Shown here piece by piece: positions 1-6,072 of a DNA stretch of 7,797 nt. Origin of the DNA: an uncultured Bryobacterales bacterium (GTDB lineage Bacteria; Acidobacteriota; Terriglobia; Bryobacterales; Bryobacteraceae); assembly GCA_937859895.1 (NCBI GenBank), contig CALMAV010000556.1, positions 1 to 7,797 of the forward strand, read 5' to 3'. The translations under genes and the position numbers were made by a program. The notes beneath the pieces were generated by a model. The model ran no database searches, had not been told where the DNA came from, and saw nothing but the letters and a program-made list of their open reading frames with translations. Each line of letters opens with the position of its first letter. Position 1 is the first letter of the stretch.

Positions 1-698
1 GCAGGCTGAGGCTCCGGAGTGTCAGGCGTCGGCTCGATCGGATATGGTCCGGCGGAAGCTGCCACGGGCTCTTGAACAAGGGGAGCAGCGTACGTTTGGC
101 CGGCCTGAGCCGACATGAACGCCTCGACATCCTGTTTAGTGATACGTCCACCAGCGCCGGTGCCCTTTACCTTTGCGAGATCGATGTTGTACTCACGCGC
201 CATCTTGCGAACCAGAGGAGACAACGGGCCTTGCTCTTCAGCGCCATCGGGTTGAGCGACTGCAGCGGGAGGAGCTGGTGGCGGCGTAGGAGCGGCAGGA
301 GCAGCTGCTGGAGCCGGTGCCGCCGACTTTGGAGCTGGCGGGGGAGTAGCATCGACGCCCCCAGCACGCGCCGACGGCCCTACATCAGCCCTTGGTGCTG
401 AAGAAGGCGCCGGAGCAGCAGGCGCCGGAGCCGGCGGCGCGGGAGGGGCAGCCGCCGCTGTCTTGCTATCGCCAATACGCGCTACAACGGCATTGATGGC
501 AACGGTTGTGCCTTCCTCTACCAGCACTTCACTGAGAAAACCCGCTTCGGGCGAAGGAATCTCCGTGTCTACCTTATCGGTCGAAATCTCGAATAAGGGC
601 TCGTCGCGCTCCACTTTCTCGCCAGGCTTCTTCAGCCAGCGTGTCAGCGTTCCCTCAACAATGCTTTCGCCCATCTGGGGCATTACAACGTCAATCAT
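1..698 (-). CDS. Dihydrolipoamide acyltransferase (E2 of a 2-oxoacid dehydrogenase complex), N-terminal part; C-terminus beyond the left edge
   Basis: This is the E2 core subunit of a pyruvate-, 2-oxoglutarate- or branched-chain-type dehydrogenase complex, which carries acyl groups on a swinging lipoyl arm to CoA. The frame is open to the left edge and gives 232 complete residues. An N-terminal lipoyl domain (about 1-77) opens MIDVVMPQMGESIVEG and contains STDKVDTEI, with K42 as the lipoylated lysine. An Ala/Pro-rich flexible linker follows (about 79-153). A peripheral subunit-binding domain (about 160-195) reads SPLVRKMAREYNIDL, then KGTGAGGRITKQDVEAF; it docks E1 or E3. A second Pro-rich linker starts near 196. 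The catalytic acyltransferase domain, with its HxxxD motif, lies outside the window, so substrate class cannot be fixed; the lipoyl domain looks most like SucB-type proteins (inference). The start at 698 is supported by an AGGAG 5 bases upstream and by an ATGA overlap with the lipB stop. It is the third gene of the lpd-lipB-E2 operon. Confidence 0.93.
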   Translation of the reverse strand, partial: MIDVVMPQMGESIVEGTLTRWLKKPGEKVERDEPLFEISTDKVDTEIPSPEAGFLSEVLVEEGTTVAINAVVARIGDSKTAAAAPPAPPAPAPAAPAPSSAPRADVGPSARAGGVDATPPPAPKSAAPAPAAAPAAPTPPPAPPAAVAQPDGAEEQGPLSPLVRKMAREYNIDLAKVKGTGAGGRITKQDVEAFMSAQAGQTYAAPLVQEPVAASAGPYPIEPTPDTPEPQP

Positions 699-1402
699 CG
701 AATCTCCTGAGAATGTTGCTGGTGCGCCAGTTGTGCCGGCCAAGGCTTGGCTTCATCGAGCAAATGATAGTCAAAGATGGCCGCAAAAGAATCAGTTACG
801 GCCGACATGCATTGTTCGCGCGTCGCGTCTGAACCGACGCTACGAACCGAGCAGACCGGTCTATTCAGACCGCACGGAACAATGTATTGGAAGTAAGTTA
901 AATCGGTGTTCACGTTGAGCGCAAATCCATGCGACGTGATCCACCTGCTGATGTGAATACCCAAGGCTGCAATCTTGGCGTCACCCACCCAAACACCTTC
1001 TAAGCCACGCTCGGGAATGCGCCGGGCCGAAATGCCCAGAACACCAAGGGCATGGATCAACGCCTGCTCGACACCTTGAAAGTAGGCATGTACATCGCGC
1101 TTCCATTCTCGCAAATCCAGCACCGGATACCCTACCAACTGACCCGGACCATGATATGTCACATCACCTCCGCGGTCAGTTTCATAGAACTCGATACCGG
1201 TACGCGCCATTACATCGGCTGAAGCCAGCAGGTTTCGTTGCTTCCCATTGCGACCGATGGTAATTACGTGCGGATGCTCTACAAAGAAGAGAGTGTCAAC
1301 GCCTTCGCCGTGCTTGCGCTGCTCAACCAGCTGCATCTGTATCTGGTGCGCTCCGCTATATCGCATGCGCCCAAGATCAACAATCTGCAGCGGCCGCTTC
1401 AT
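695..1402 (-). CDS. lipB: Lipoyl (octanoyl) transferase LipB
   Basis: LipB moves octanoyl from octanoyl-ACP to the lysine of lipoyl domains, in the cytoplasm; LipA then inserts sulfur to make lipoate. The protein has 235 residues, a normal length for the family. Visible motifs are EHPHVITIGR at 42-51, the family signature RGGDVTYHGPGQLVGYP at 78-94, the catalytic lysine K143 in AKIAALGI, and the catalytic cysteine C177 in IVPCGL; the Cys/Lys dyad is therefore complete. The ATG at 1402 lies 5 bases after the lpd stop and has only a poor Shine-Dalgarno match (CTGACGGCA before ATG), so it is probably translated by coupling to lpd. Its stop overlaps the E2 start as ATGA. The neighbouring genes encode E3 and a lipoyl-domain E2 that is a natural substrate. 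No lipA is present in the window. Confidence 0.97.
   Translation of the reverse strand: MKRPLQIVDLGRMRYSGAHQIQMQLVEQRKHGEGVDTLFFVEHPHVITIGRNGKQRNLLASADVMARTGIEFYETDRGGDVTYHGPGQLVGYPVLDLREWKRDVHAYFQGVEQALIHALGVLGISARRIPERGLEGVWVGDAKIAALGIHISRWITSHGFALNVNTDLTYFQYIVPCGLNRPVCSVRSVGSDATREQCMSAVTDSFAAIFDYHLLDEAKPWPAQLAHQQHSQEIR
704..708 (-). promoter_or_regulatory. Shine-Dalgarno site of the E2 gene inside the end of lipB
   Basis: On the minus strand AGGAG lies 5 bases before the E2 ATG at 698. It sits within the last codons of lipB (encoding Ser-Gln-Glu-Ile-Arg). With the ATGA stop/start overlap this points to translational coupling, where ribosomes finishing lipB reinitiate on E2. It also decides the E2 start. 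Confidence 0.7.
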
Positions 1403-1407
1403 TGCCG

Positions 1408-2802
1408 TCAGATGTTGATTGCCATTCCATCGACGTTGTTGAAGGCTTCACCAATTGCCTCATAAATCGTCGGATGCGCATGGATGGTGGACATCATCGT
1501 CTCAACTGTAGCCTCAGCCTCCATCGCGGTCACTGCTTCGGAAATCAACTCGTAAGCTTCTGGACCGATGATGTGGACGCCCAAGATCTCTCCAAAGCGC
1601 TCATCGGCAATCACCTTCACAAAGCCTTCGTGCTTGTTCAGAATAGTGGCTTTGCTGTTGCCCGCAAAGGGAAACTTGCCGACCTTCACTTGAAAGCCTT
1701 GCGCTCGCGCCTGCGCCTCTGATAAGCCCACGCTGCCAATACCGGGATCGGTGTAAGTAGCCCCAGGAATCCGGCTGCGATTGATCGGACGCACCGGCTT
1801 GCCGGCGATATGCGCCACTGCAGCCATGCCTTCAGCCGTTGCAACGTGCGCTAACTGTGGCGTGCCTGCGACGACATCGCCGATGGCGTAAAGGCCCGGT
1901 TCAGCAGTGCGTTGGTAGCCGTCCACCTTAATGAATCCGCGATCCACCTCGGCCTTCGTGTTCTCCAGCCCCACGCTGTCGGTATTCGGCTTACGGCCCA
2001 CTGCTACCAGCAGCTTCTCAAATTCCATCTCTTCTTTATTGCCGTTGGCGAGGGTTGCCGTCAGGCTTACGCTGCCCTCATTTTTGCGGATGTTCTCTGC
2101 CTTGGCGCCCGCTTCTATGCGGATGCCGGTCTTCTTGAAGTGCTTCTCCAACTCTTTGGAGATCTCTTCATCCTCTACCGGTACCAGCCGCGGAAGCATC
2201 TCCAGAATGGTCACCTTGCTGCCAAAGCGATTGAAGATAGATGCAAACTCTACGCCGACCGCACCTGCGCCGATAATGCCGAGCGACTTGGGCACTGCCG
2301 GCATATCAAGAATTTCTATATTCGTCAGAATCTGCTTCGCGTCGGGTTGCAGGCCTGGGATCATGCGTGCCTCAGATCCAGTGGCCAAAATGATATTCTT
2401 CGCCTCGACTGTTTCAGTGCCCTTATCGCTCTTCAGTTCAATGCGCCCGTTGCCTTGCAGACGTGCGTGGCCCTTCAGCACATCTACTTTGTTCTTGCGC
2501 ATCAGGAAGTCAATGCCTTTGGAGTGCTTGGTCACAATCTTGTTCTTGCGATCGAGCACCTTGGCATAATCCAGTTGCGGATCTCTGCACTGAATGCCTT
2601 CTGCTTCTGGATTTTTAAAGTACTCCCAAACATCTGCCGTATGCAGCAGAGACTTTGTCGGGATGCAACCAACCAGAAGACACGTGCCACCCAAACGCTG
2701 CTGCTTCTCAATCAGCGCCGTTTTCAACCCATACTGACCGGCGCGCACGGCTGCCGAGTAGCCGCCCGGTCCGCTGCCGATAACCACAACATCGTAGGTC
2801 AT
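1408..2802 (-). CDS. lpd: Dihydrolipoamide dehydrogenase (E3)
   Basis: This FAD flavoprotein disulfide reductase reoxidises dihydrolipoyl groups on E2 and passes electrons to NAD+. The chosen protein has 464 residues, typical of E3. Domains in order are the FAD-binding Rossmann motif VVVIGSGPGGYSAA (5-18), the redox-active disulfide GGTCLLVGCIPTK with C41 and C46, the second FAD contact ILATGS (138-143), the NAD-binding motif GIIGAGAVGVEFAS (175-188), the YAIGDV FAD motif, and the C-terminal dimer domain with HAHPTIYEA, where H443 and E448 form the catalytic pair. The residue two after C41's neighbour is Leu where many E3s have Asn (CLNVGC); both catalytic cysteines remain. I chose ATG 2802 because GAAGG lies 5 bases upstream and the Rossmann strand starts at residue 3. 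A TTG start at 2853 would add 17 residues (beginning MDVQALTAV) unlike any E3 N-terminus. It is the first gene of the operon with lipB and E2. Confidence 0.97.
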   Translation of the reverse strand: MTYDVVVIGSGPGGYSAAVRAGQYGLKTALIEKQQRLGGTCLLVGCIPTKSLLHTADVWEYFKNPEAEGIQCRDPQLDYAKVLDRKNKIVTKHSKGIDFLMRKNKVDVLKGHARLQGNGRIELKSDKGTETVEAKNIILATGSEARMIPGLQPDAKQILTNIEILDMPAVPKSLGIIGAGAVGVEFASIFNRFGSKVTILEMLPRLVPVEDEEISKELEKHFKKTGIRIEAGAKAENIRKNEGSVSLTATLANGNKEEMEFEKLLVAVGRKPNTDSVGLENTKAEVDRGFIKVDGYQRTAEPGLYAIGDVVAGTPQLAHVATAEGMAAVAHIAGKPVRPINRSRIPGATYTDPGIGSVGLSEAQARAQGFQVKVGKFPFAGNSKATILNKHEGFVKVIADERFGEILGVHIIGPEAYELISEAVTAMEAEATVETMMSTIHAHPTIYEAIGEAFNNVDGMAINI

Positions 2803-2869
2803 TTTTACCTTCAGTTTACCAGTGGAAACGGCTGTTAACGCCTGAACGTCCAATGGATTCTAATCTGCT
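2803..2869. promoter_or_regulatory. Divergent intergenic region between lpd and the POTRA gene
   Basis: These 67 bases separate two genes transcribed away from each other, so both promoters should lie here or reach into the opposite gene's start. I see only partial -10-like hexamers: TAGAAT at 2857-2862 on the minus strand and TAATCT at 2861-2866 on the plus strand. Neither has a convincing -35 at 16-18 bases. No operator or riboswitch was recognised. Confidence 0.35.
2808..2812 (-). promoter_or_regulatory. Shine-Dalgarno site of lpd
   Basis: GAAGG on the minus strand is 5 bases before the ATG at 2802 (GAAGGTAAAA then ATG). It favours the 464-residue form of E3 over the longer TTG-started frame. 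Confidence 0.6.
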
Positions 2870-4249
2870 ATGGAACGAATGGGTTGGCTTGGGGTGATAG
2901 TTCTCAGCGCATTGTTAGCGCGCGCACAGGCGCCTGAAGCTCCGGCCAAGGTAACGAAGCAGCCACCACCCGGCACGCTCCATACAATCGCAATTCAAGG
3001 CGCTCATCTTTACCAACCTGCCGACATTGTCCGCTTTACTGGCCTGCACATTGGCCAGAAGATCAGCGGGCCGGCGCTAGAAACGGCGCGGCAGCAGTTA
3101 CTTGCTCTCGAGCTGTTTACCAATGTTTCTCAGCAGTTCCGCTACAGTGCTGGTGCTGTGCCTGCGTATGACGTAACGTTCGCGCTCACGGAAAACGACC
3201 AGACATTTCCGCTCCGCTTCGACCGCCTCGGGTTGGACGAAGAAGCTATCCGCGACTACCTACGGACGCACGTCCCGCTTTATGCCGATCGCATTCCTGC
3301 CACTGATGCGGTTTTGAAGCGTTACACGTCTGCGGTAGAAGACGCGCTGGTGCAGGCTCACGCGCCCACAAAAGTGAAAGCGCAAGTCAGCAACGACGAT
3401 CCGAAGCAGTTGGCCGTTCTGTTTACCTCTACTGCTCCAGCCCAAAACATTTCCCGTGTCATCGTAAGCGGCAATCAAGCTATCGACTCCGGTACAATCC
3501 TTCGAGCAGTCAATCAGGTTGCGGTGGGCGTGCCACTCTCTGATTCCCGCCTGAAGCTGATACTGGATGGCGCGATTAAGCCGCTCTATGCTGCCAAGGG
3601 ATTTGCTGCCGTTACCTTTCCTAAGATCGAAACTGAACCTTCAACGGCCAACCTTGGCGTCGTTGTAAAGGTACAGATTCAGGAAGGTCCGCAATTCAAG
3701 TTTGGCCCTATTCGATTCCGCGGTAACGGCATCGACGAAGAAGAGATCCGCTCCAATATCCCCTTCAAGCCTGGCCAGCTATTCAATGGTGACCTGATCG
3801 ATAGCTTCCGGTCTGAACTCACTCGGCGCTTGCACCGGCGTGGCTTGCTGGATGCCACCATTACCAATGAGACCGAGCCCGACGATGCGCGCCGGGTAGT
3901 TGCGGTCACCTACACCGTGACGCCGGGCGCAGTCTACAATTTCGAGCGTCTCGATATTCATGGGCTCGACTCTACTACCGAGCCGATCGTCGCAAAGCTG
4001 TGGGGCGAGAAGCGCGGCAAGCCGTTTAATCCTGACTACCCTGAGTTCTTCTTAAAGCGCCTGAGCGAGCAGAATCTTTTTGAAAATCTGAGGGACACGC
4101 GGTCGGACTATCACTCTGATCCGTCGACGCATACAGTGACTGTCAGCCTCTACTTCAAGGGCGGCGAACCAACTAACGAGAAAGAGCGGATAAAGAAAGA
4201 GGAGGAGCGGCGCAAGACAGAGGGTGGCGGCTCTGCCCCTCCGGAATAA
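2870..4249 (+). CDS. Secreted POTRA-repeat protein, BamA/TamA-like but without a beta-barrel
   Basis: The protein has 459 residues. The N-terminus (1-20) looks like a Sec signal peptide: positive and Met residues, a hydrophobic stretch LGVIVLSALLARAQA, then cleavage near ARA/AQA. The mature part resembles tandem POTRA domains: about 37-107 (TLHTIAIQGAHLYQPADIV), a divergent unit at about 113-186, 194-273 (ISRVIVSGNQAIDSGTI), 276-352 (FGPIRFRGNGIDEEEIRSN) and 355-432 (NFERLDIHGLDSTTEPIV). The beta-alpha-alpha-beta-beta pattern and the G-N/G-L turn recur. It ends in a charged Lys/Glu tail (about 436-450) and GGGSAPPE. POTRA domains bind unfolded outer-membrane proteins in the periplasm; BamA and TamA add a C-terminal barrel, which is absent here, and the sequence after the stop shows no barrel coding. 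A role as a soluble or membrane-associated envelope scaffold is inference. The start is uncertain: ATG 2870 has no clear Shine-Dalgarno, and ATG 2879 (Met4) is an alternative. Confidence 0.8.
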   Translation: MERMGWLGVIVLSALLARAQAPEAPAKVTKQPPPGTLHTIAIQGAHLYQPADIVRFTGLHIGQKISGPALETARQQLLALELFTNVSQQFRYSAGAVPAYDVTFALTENDQTFPLRFDRLGLDEEAIRDYLRTHVPLYADRIPATDAVLKRYTSAVEDALVQAHAPTKVKAQVSNDDPKQLAVLFTSTAPAQNISRVIVSGNQAIDSGTILRAVNQVAVGVPLSDSRLKLILDGAIKPLYAAKGFAAVTFPKIETEPSTANLGVVVKVQIQEGPQFKFGPIRFRGNGIDEEEIRSNIPFKPGQLFNGDLIDSFRSELTRRLHRRGLLDATITNETEPDDARRVVAVTYTVTPGAVYNFERLDIHGLDSTTEPIVAKLWGEKRGKPFNPDYPEFFLKRLSEQNLFENLRDTRSDYHSDPSTHTVTVSLYFKGGEPTNEKERIKKEEERRKTEGGGSAPPE

Positions 4250-4251
4250 CT

Positions 4252-4395
4252 TCAGATTTCTTTAAGATTGCTGCCGAGTTGCGCCGAGTATTGCCGCACT
4301 CGATCTTGTTGTCCACTCACGCGATACAGGCTGGCAATGTTTTCCGGGAAACTCGGGTCGGCATCCTGTCCAGAGGGAATAGACAGAGTTGCCAT
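4252..4395 (-). pseudogene. Degenerate fragment of a DUF4139 gene (coiled-coil segment)
   Basis: On the minus strand the frame ending at TGA 4252-4254 reads LYRVSGQQDRVRQYSAQL, against LYRVSGQEDRVRQYAAQL in the C-terminal coiled coil of the DUF4139 protein beyond recA (window residues 520-537). Over 4270-4341, 65 of 72 bases match 6177-6248. Three of the seven changes are synonymous, and 21 of the 24 complete codons keep the same residue. Similarity stops abruptly at about 4269: this copy ends with NLKEI and a stop, while the intact gene continues for 35 residues. Upstream, similarity fades through small indels; TGGACAG near 4357-4363 is shared, but the matching residues are then in another frame. 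An ATG at 4395 would make a 47-residue peptide, but it has no ribosome site. I read it as a gene remnant left by duplication or loss; a translated short peptide is the less likely alternative. Confidence 0.6.
4270..4341 (-). repeat. Direct repeat copy A, upstream of recA
   Basis: This 72-base segment is about 90% identical, gap-free, to 6177-6248 in the same orientation. The two copies lie about 1.9 kb apart and bracket recA. It starts 20 bases after the stop of the POTRA gene. Confidence 0.85.
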
Positions 4396-4685
4396 TAGCC
4401 GTGGAAATCAACGGCAGAAGGACTGAGATCGGACCCCACCGACAGCATTGAACCTTATGCGCCAGTCGGTGTTCATGGCGCTGAGATCGCCCTTGTTGAG
4501 CACTATACTGAAGCAACGAGACACCCTCTTCGTCCTCCTGATCTGCAGGGCAGCCCCATTTAGAAGTTCGAATACTCGTCAGTCCGGCCTTCAAGCTGAA
4601 CAGCAAAAGCTTCTAAGTCGGGTTCGTTGATTAAGGTCAGTGCTGAGATTACGCAATGTCCCGTTAACACGACCGCAGTGATGTG

Positions 4686-4740
4686 CTGGTCACAGATAGG
4701 TGGGTAGGCAGCTGATGGAAATCGCGTGACCTACCAGGTC
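4686..4740. repeat. Cluster of overlapping inverted repeats
   Basis: Three short complementary pairs overlap: GGTCAC (4688-4693) with GTGACC (4726-4731), GGTAGG (4703-4708) with CCTACC (4730-4735), and GACCT (4728-4732) with AGGTC (4736-4740). They share the 3' arm, so only one can form at a time. No T-run follows, so it is not a standard terminator. It could be chance or a structured leader. Confidence 0.3.
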
Positions 4741-5076
4741 TTAGGCCGGGCTTCGCTGACGAGCATCATGGACGCTGCTAGCCTGGACGAAATCAGCCAG
4801 CCCAGCTGCCATCAGAGGACGTTCCAGAGGAGTTAGAGAAGAAATCACTGTTAGACCAGAAAGCTCAAAGTTCGATGCAAGAAGAGCCTTGCCATCCGAT
4901 TTGTTTAAAATGATCCAGTATTGGCTAGGAGAAACCTCAGCATTCAGAACTTTCTTAGAAAATCCCGCGAGAACCACCTCTCCGATTGGCAACTCTTTCC
5001 ATGCACGGAGGTGCGCAGACTCATGGACGATCGCCGTAAACAGATCCTTACCACGCTTGCTCAATTGGACAAGCAA
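4741..5076 (-). other. Open frame antisense to the recA start; unrecognised, possibly a gene remnant
   Basis: This 111-codon frame starts inside recA codons and runs away from it. I do not recognise a family. The stretch after about residue 27 (ELPIGEVVLAGFSKK, then SQYWIILNKSDGKALLAS) has a plausible hydrophobic/polar alternation and more T-ending codons than neighbouring genes, which is why it is listed. Against a live gene: its first 18 codons are the antisense of the recA N-terminus, no Shine-Dalgarno precedes any start codon, and the frame is followed by other broken frames. An HESAH (HExxH-like) string near residue 18 is antisense to the recA start region and is probably coincidence. 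Confidence 0.2.
5007..5013 (+). promoter_or_regulatory. Strong Shine-Dalgarno site of recA
   Basis: GGAGGTG, a full match to the anti-Shine-Dalgarno CACCTCC, ends 9 bases before the ATG at 5023. It fixes the recA start and excludes the in-frame upstream extension from TTG 4921, which would add 34 non-RecA-like residues. Confidence 0.8.
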
Positions 5077-6072
5077 TTCGGTAAGGGCTCGGTCCTAATG
5101 CTTGGTTCGCGCGCGGCGCTGCCTGTTGAAGTGATTACCACCGGTTCGCTGGCCATTGATAGCGCGCTCGGTGCAGGTGGGTTTCCGCGTGGTCGCGTGA
5201 TTGAGATCTTTGGCCCTGAGTCTTCTGGTAAAACCACGCTCGCCCTTCACGTCATTGCGGAAGCGCAACGGGCAGGCGGTGTCGCGGCCTTTATCGATGC
5301 GGAGCATGCGCTTGACCCTGGCTATGCGGCGAATCTCGGAGTTGATACCGAAAACCTGATCGTCTCCCAGCCTGACTACGGCGAACAGGCGTTGGAGATT
5401 GCCCATGCCCTTGTGGCTTCGCAGACGATTGACGTTATCGTAATCGATTCAGTCGCTGCCTTAACTCCGAAAGCGGAAGTGGAAGGCGAGATGGGCGACA
5501 GTCACATGGGCCTGCAGGCGCGCATGATGTCTCAGGCCTTGCGCAAGCTGACTGCCTCTGTGTCGCGCGCCAACACTTGTCTCATCTTCATCAACCAATT
5601 GCGCGAGAAGATCGGCGTGATGTTCGGTAATCCCGAAACGACCACCGGCGGCCGCGCCTTGAAGTTCTTTGCTTCCGTTCGCACTGAAGTGCGCCGTATG
5701 ACTGCCATCAAGGACGGCGAGACCGTCATCGGCAATCGTACGAAAATCAAGATTGTGAAAAACAAGATCGCCGCGCCTTTCCGCGAAGTAGAAGTTGACA
5801 TTTTCTATGGCAAGGGCATTTCGAAAGAGAGCGACGTGCTTGATCTTGGCGTTCAGCACGGCATTTTGGAGAAGAGTGGTTCGTGGTTCAGCTACAAAGG
5901 TGAACGGGTCGGCCAAGGTCGGGAGAATGCCCGTCAGACTTTGATTGAGCGTCCTGAGCTGCGCCAGGTTGTTGAAGCTCAGGTCCGCACCAAGCTGGGT
6001 TTTGGTGCTAATGGCTCGGCGAAAAACAACGCCGCGTTTGAGCTGACTGCCGATCGCGAAGCTGTCGCTTAG
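5023..6072 (+). CDS. recA: Recombinase RecA
   Basis: RecA forms ATP-dependent filaments on single-stranded DNA, drives strand exchange and homologous repair, and as a co-protease triggers LexA cleavage. The protein has 349 residues, close to the usual 345-355. Visible parts are an N-terminal helix with QLDKQFGKGSVLMLG (14-28), Walker A GPESSGKT (64-71), catalytic E94 in FIDAEHALDP (90-99), Walker B DVIVIDSVAAL (137-147), DNA loop L1 around EGEMGDSHMGLQARMMSQ (154-171), the FINQLREKIGVMFG strand (189-202) and loop L2 with NPETTTGGRALKFFASVR (203-220). The C-terminal domain contains GISKESDVLDLG. The last residues (GANGSAKNNAAFELTADREAVA region) are less acidic than the E. coli tail. No inactivating change is seen. 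The start is ATG 5023, after GGAGGTG. It overlaps the DUF4139 gene by 4 bases, tail to tail. Confidence 0.99.
   Translation: MDDRRKQILTTLAQLDKQFGKGSVLMLGSRAALPVEVITTGSLAIDSALGAGGFPRGRVIEIFGPESSGKTTLALHVIAEAQRAGGVAAFIDAEHALDPGYAANLGVDTENLIVSQPDYGEQALEIAHALVASQTIDVIVIDSVAALTPKAEVEGEMGDSHMGLQARMMSQALRKLTASVSRANTCLIFINQLREKIGVMFGNPETTTGGRALKFFASVRTEVRRMTAIKDGETVIGNRTKIKIVKNKIAAPFREVEVDIFYGKGISKESDVLDLGVQHGILEKSGSWFSYKGERVGQGRENARQTLIERPELRQVVEAQVRTKLGFGANGSAKNNAAFELTADREAVA

Larger units (their letters stand above)
4396..5022. other. Long gap upstream of recA without a convincing gene; probably decayed coding sequence plus the recA leader
   Basis: I find no intact gene with a ribosome site and recognisable family in these 627 bases. 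Protein-like stretches occur on the minus strand in changing frames: about 4730-4560 (ending LINEPDLEAFAVQLEGRT... to TAA at 4560), about 4590-4411 (containing VLNKGDLSAMNTDWRIRF, ending TGA 4408-4410), and the open frame 4741-5076. Alternating frames on one strand suit a frameshifted remnant, but chance open frames are possible. On the plus strand, just before recA, there is a -10-like TAAAAT (4906-4911) with no good -35 and a perfect inverted repeat TTTCT-T-AGAAA (4951-4961). I see no recognisable LexA box of the E. coli CTGT-N8-ACAG or Gram-positive GAAC-N4-GTTC type, and no tRNA. Confidence 0.5.

Noticed and set aside
300..480. Ala/Pro-codon repetition in E2 as a DNA repeat element
   Set aside because: It is explained by the flexible Ala/Pro linker between the lipoyl and subunit-binding domains.
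72..918. Plus-strand open frames opposite E2 and lipB
   Set aside because: They are antisense to genes with clear motifs, and their Ser/Arg-rich composition mirrors the Ala/Pro linker codons.
1912..2838. 308-codon plus-strand open frame antisense to lpd
   Set aside because: It is a shadow of the strongly supported E3 gene, with Cys/His/Leu-rich composition and no family resemblance.
2803..2853. 17-residue N-terminal extension of lpd from TTG 2853
   Set aside because: The ATG at 2802 has a Shine-Dalgarno and gives the usual E3 N-terminus. The extension is unlike the family and would fill most of the divergent promoter gap.
4561..4600. tRNA-like T-arm (GTTCGAATAC) at about 4566-4575
   Set aside because: The flanking bases do not pair into a 5-bp stem, and no acceptor or anticodon arms are found around it.
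4262..4606. 114-codon minus-strand open frame
   Set aside because: It covers the DUF4139 remnant in a different frame from the homologous one, is rich in Arg/Ser/Cys/Trp and has no ribosome site. It is a shadow.
4951..4961. Palindrome TTTCT-T-AGAAA as an SOS operator for recA
   Set aside because: It is a perfect 11-base inverted repeat but matches neither LexA consensus I know, and such AT-rich palindromes arise easily by chance. It is noted in the gap entry only.
4921..5022. In-frame TTG-started N-terminal extension of recA by 34 residues
   Set aside because: The ATG at 5023 has a perfect GGAGGTG at good spacing and begins at the normal RecA N-terminus. The extension has no RecA-like sequence.
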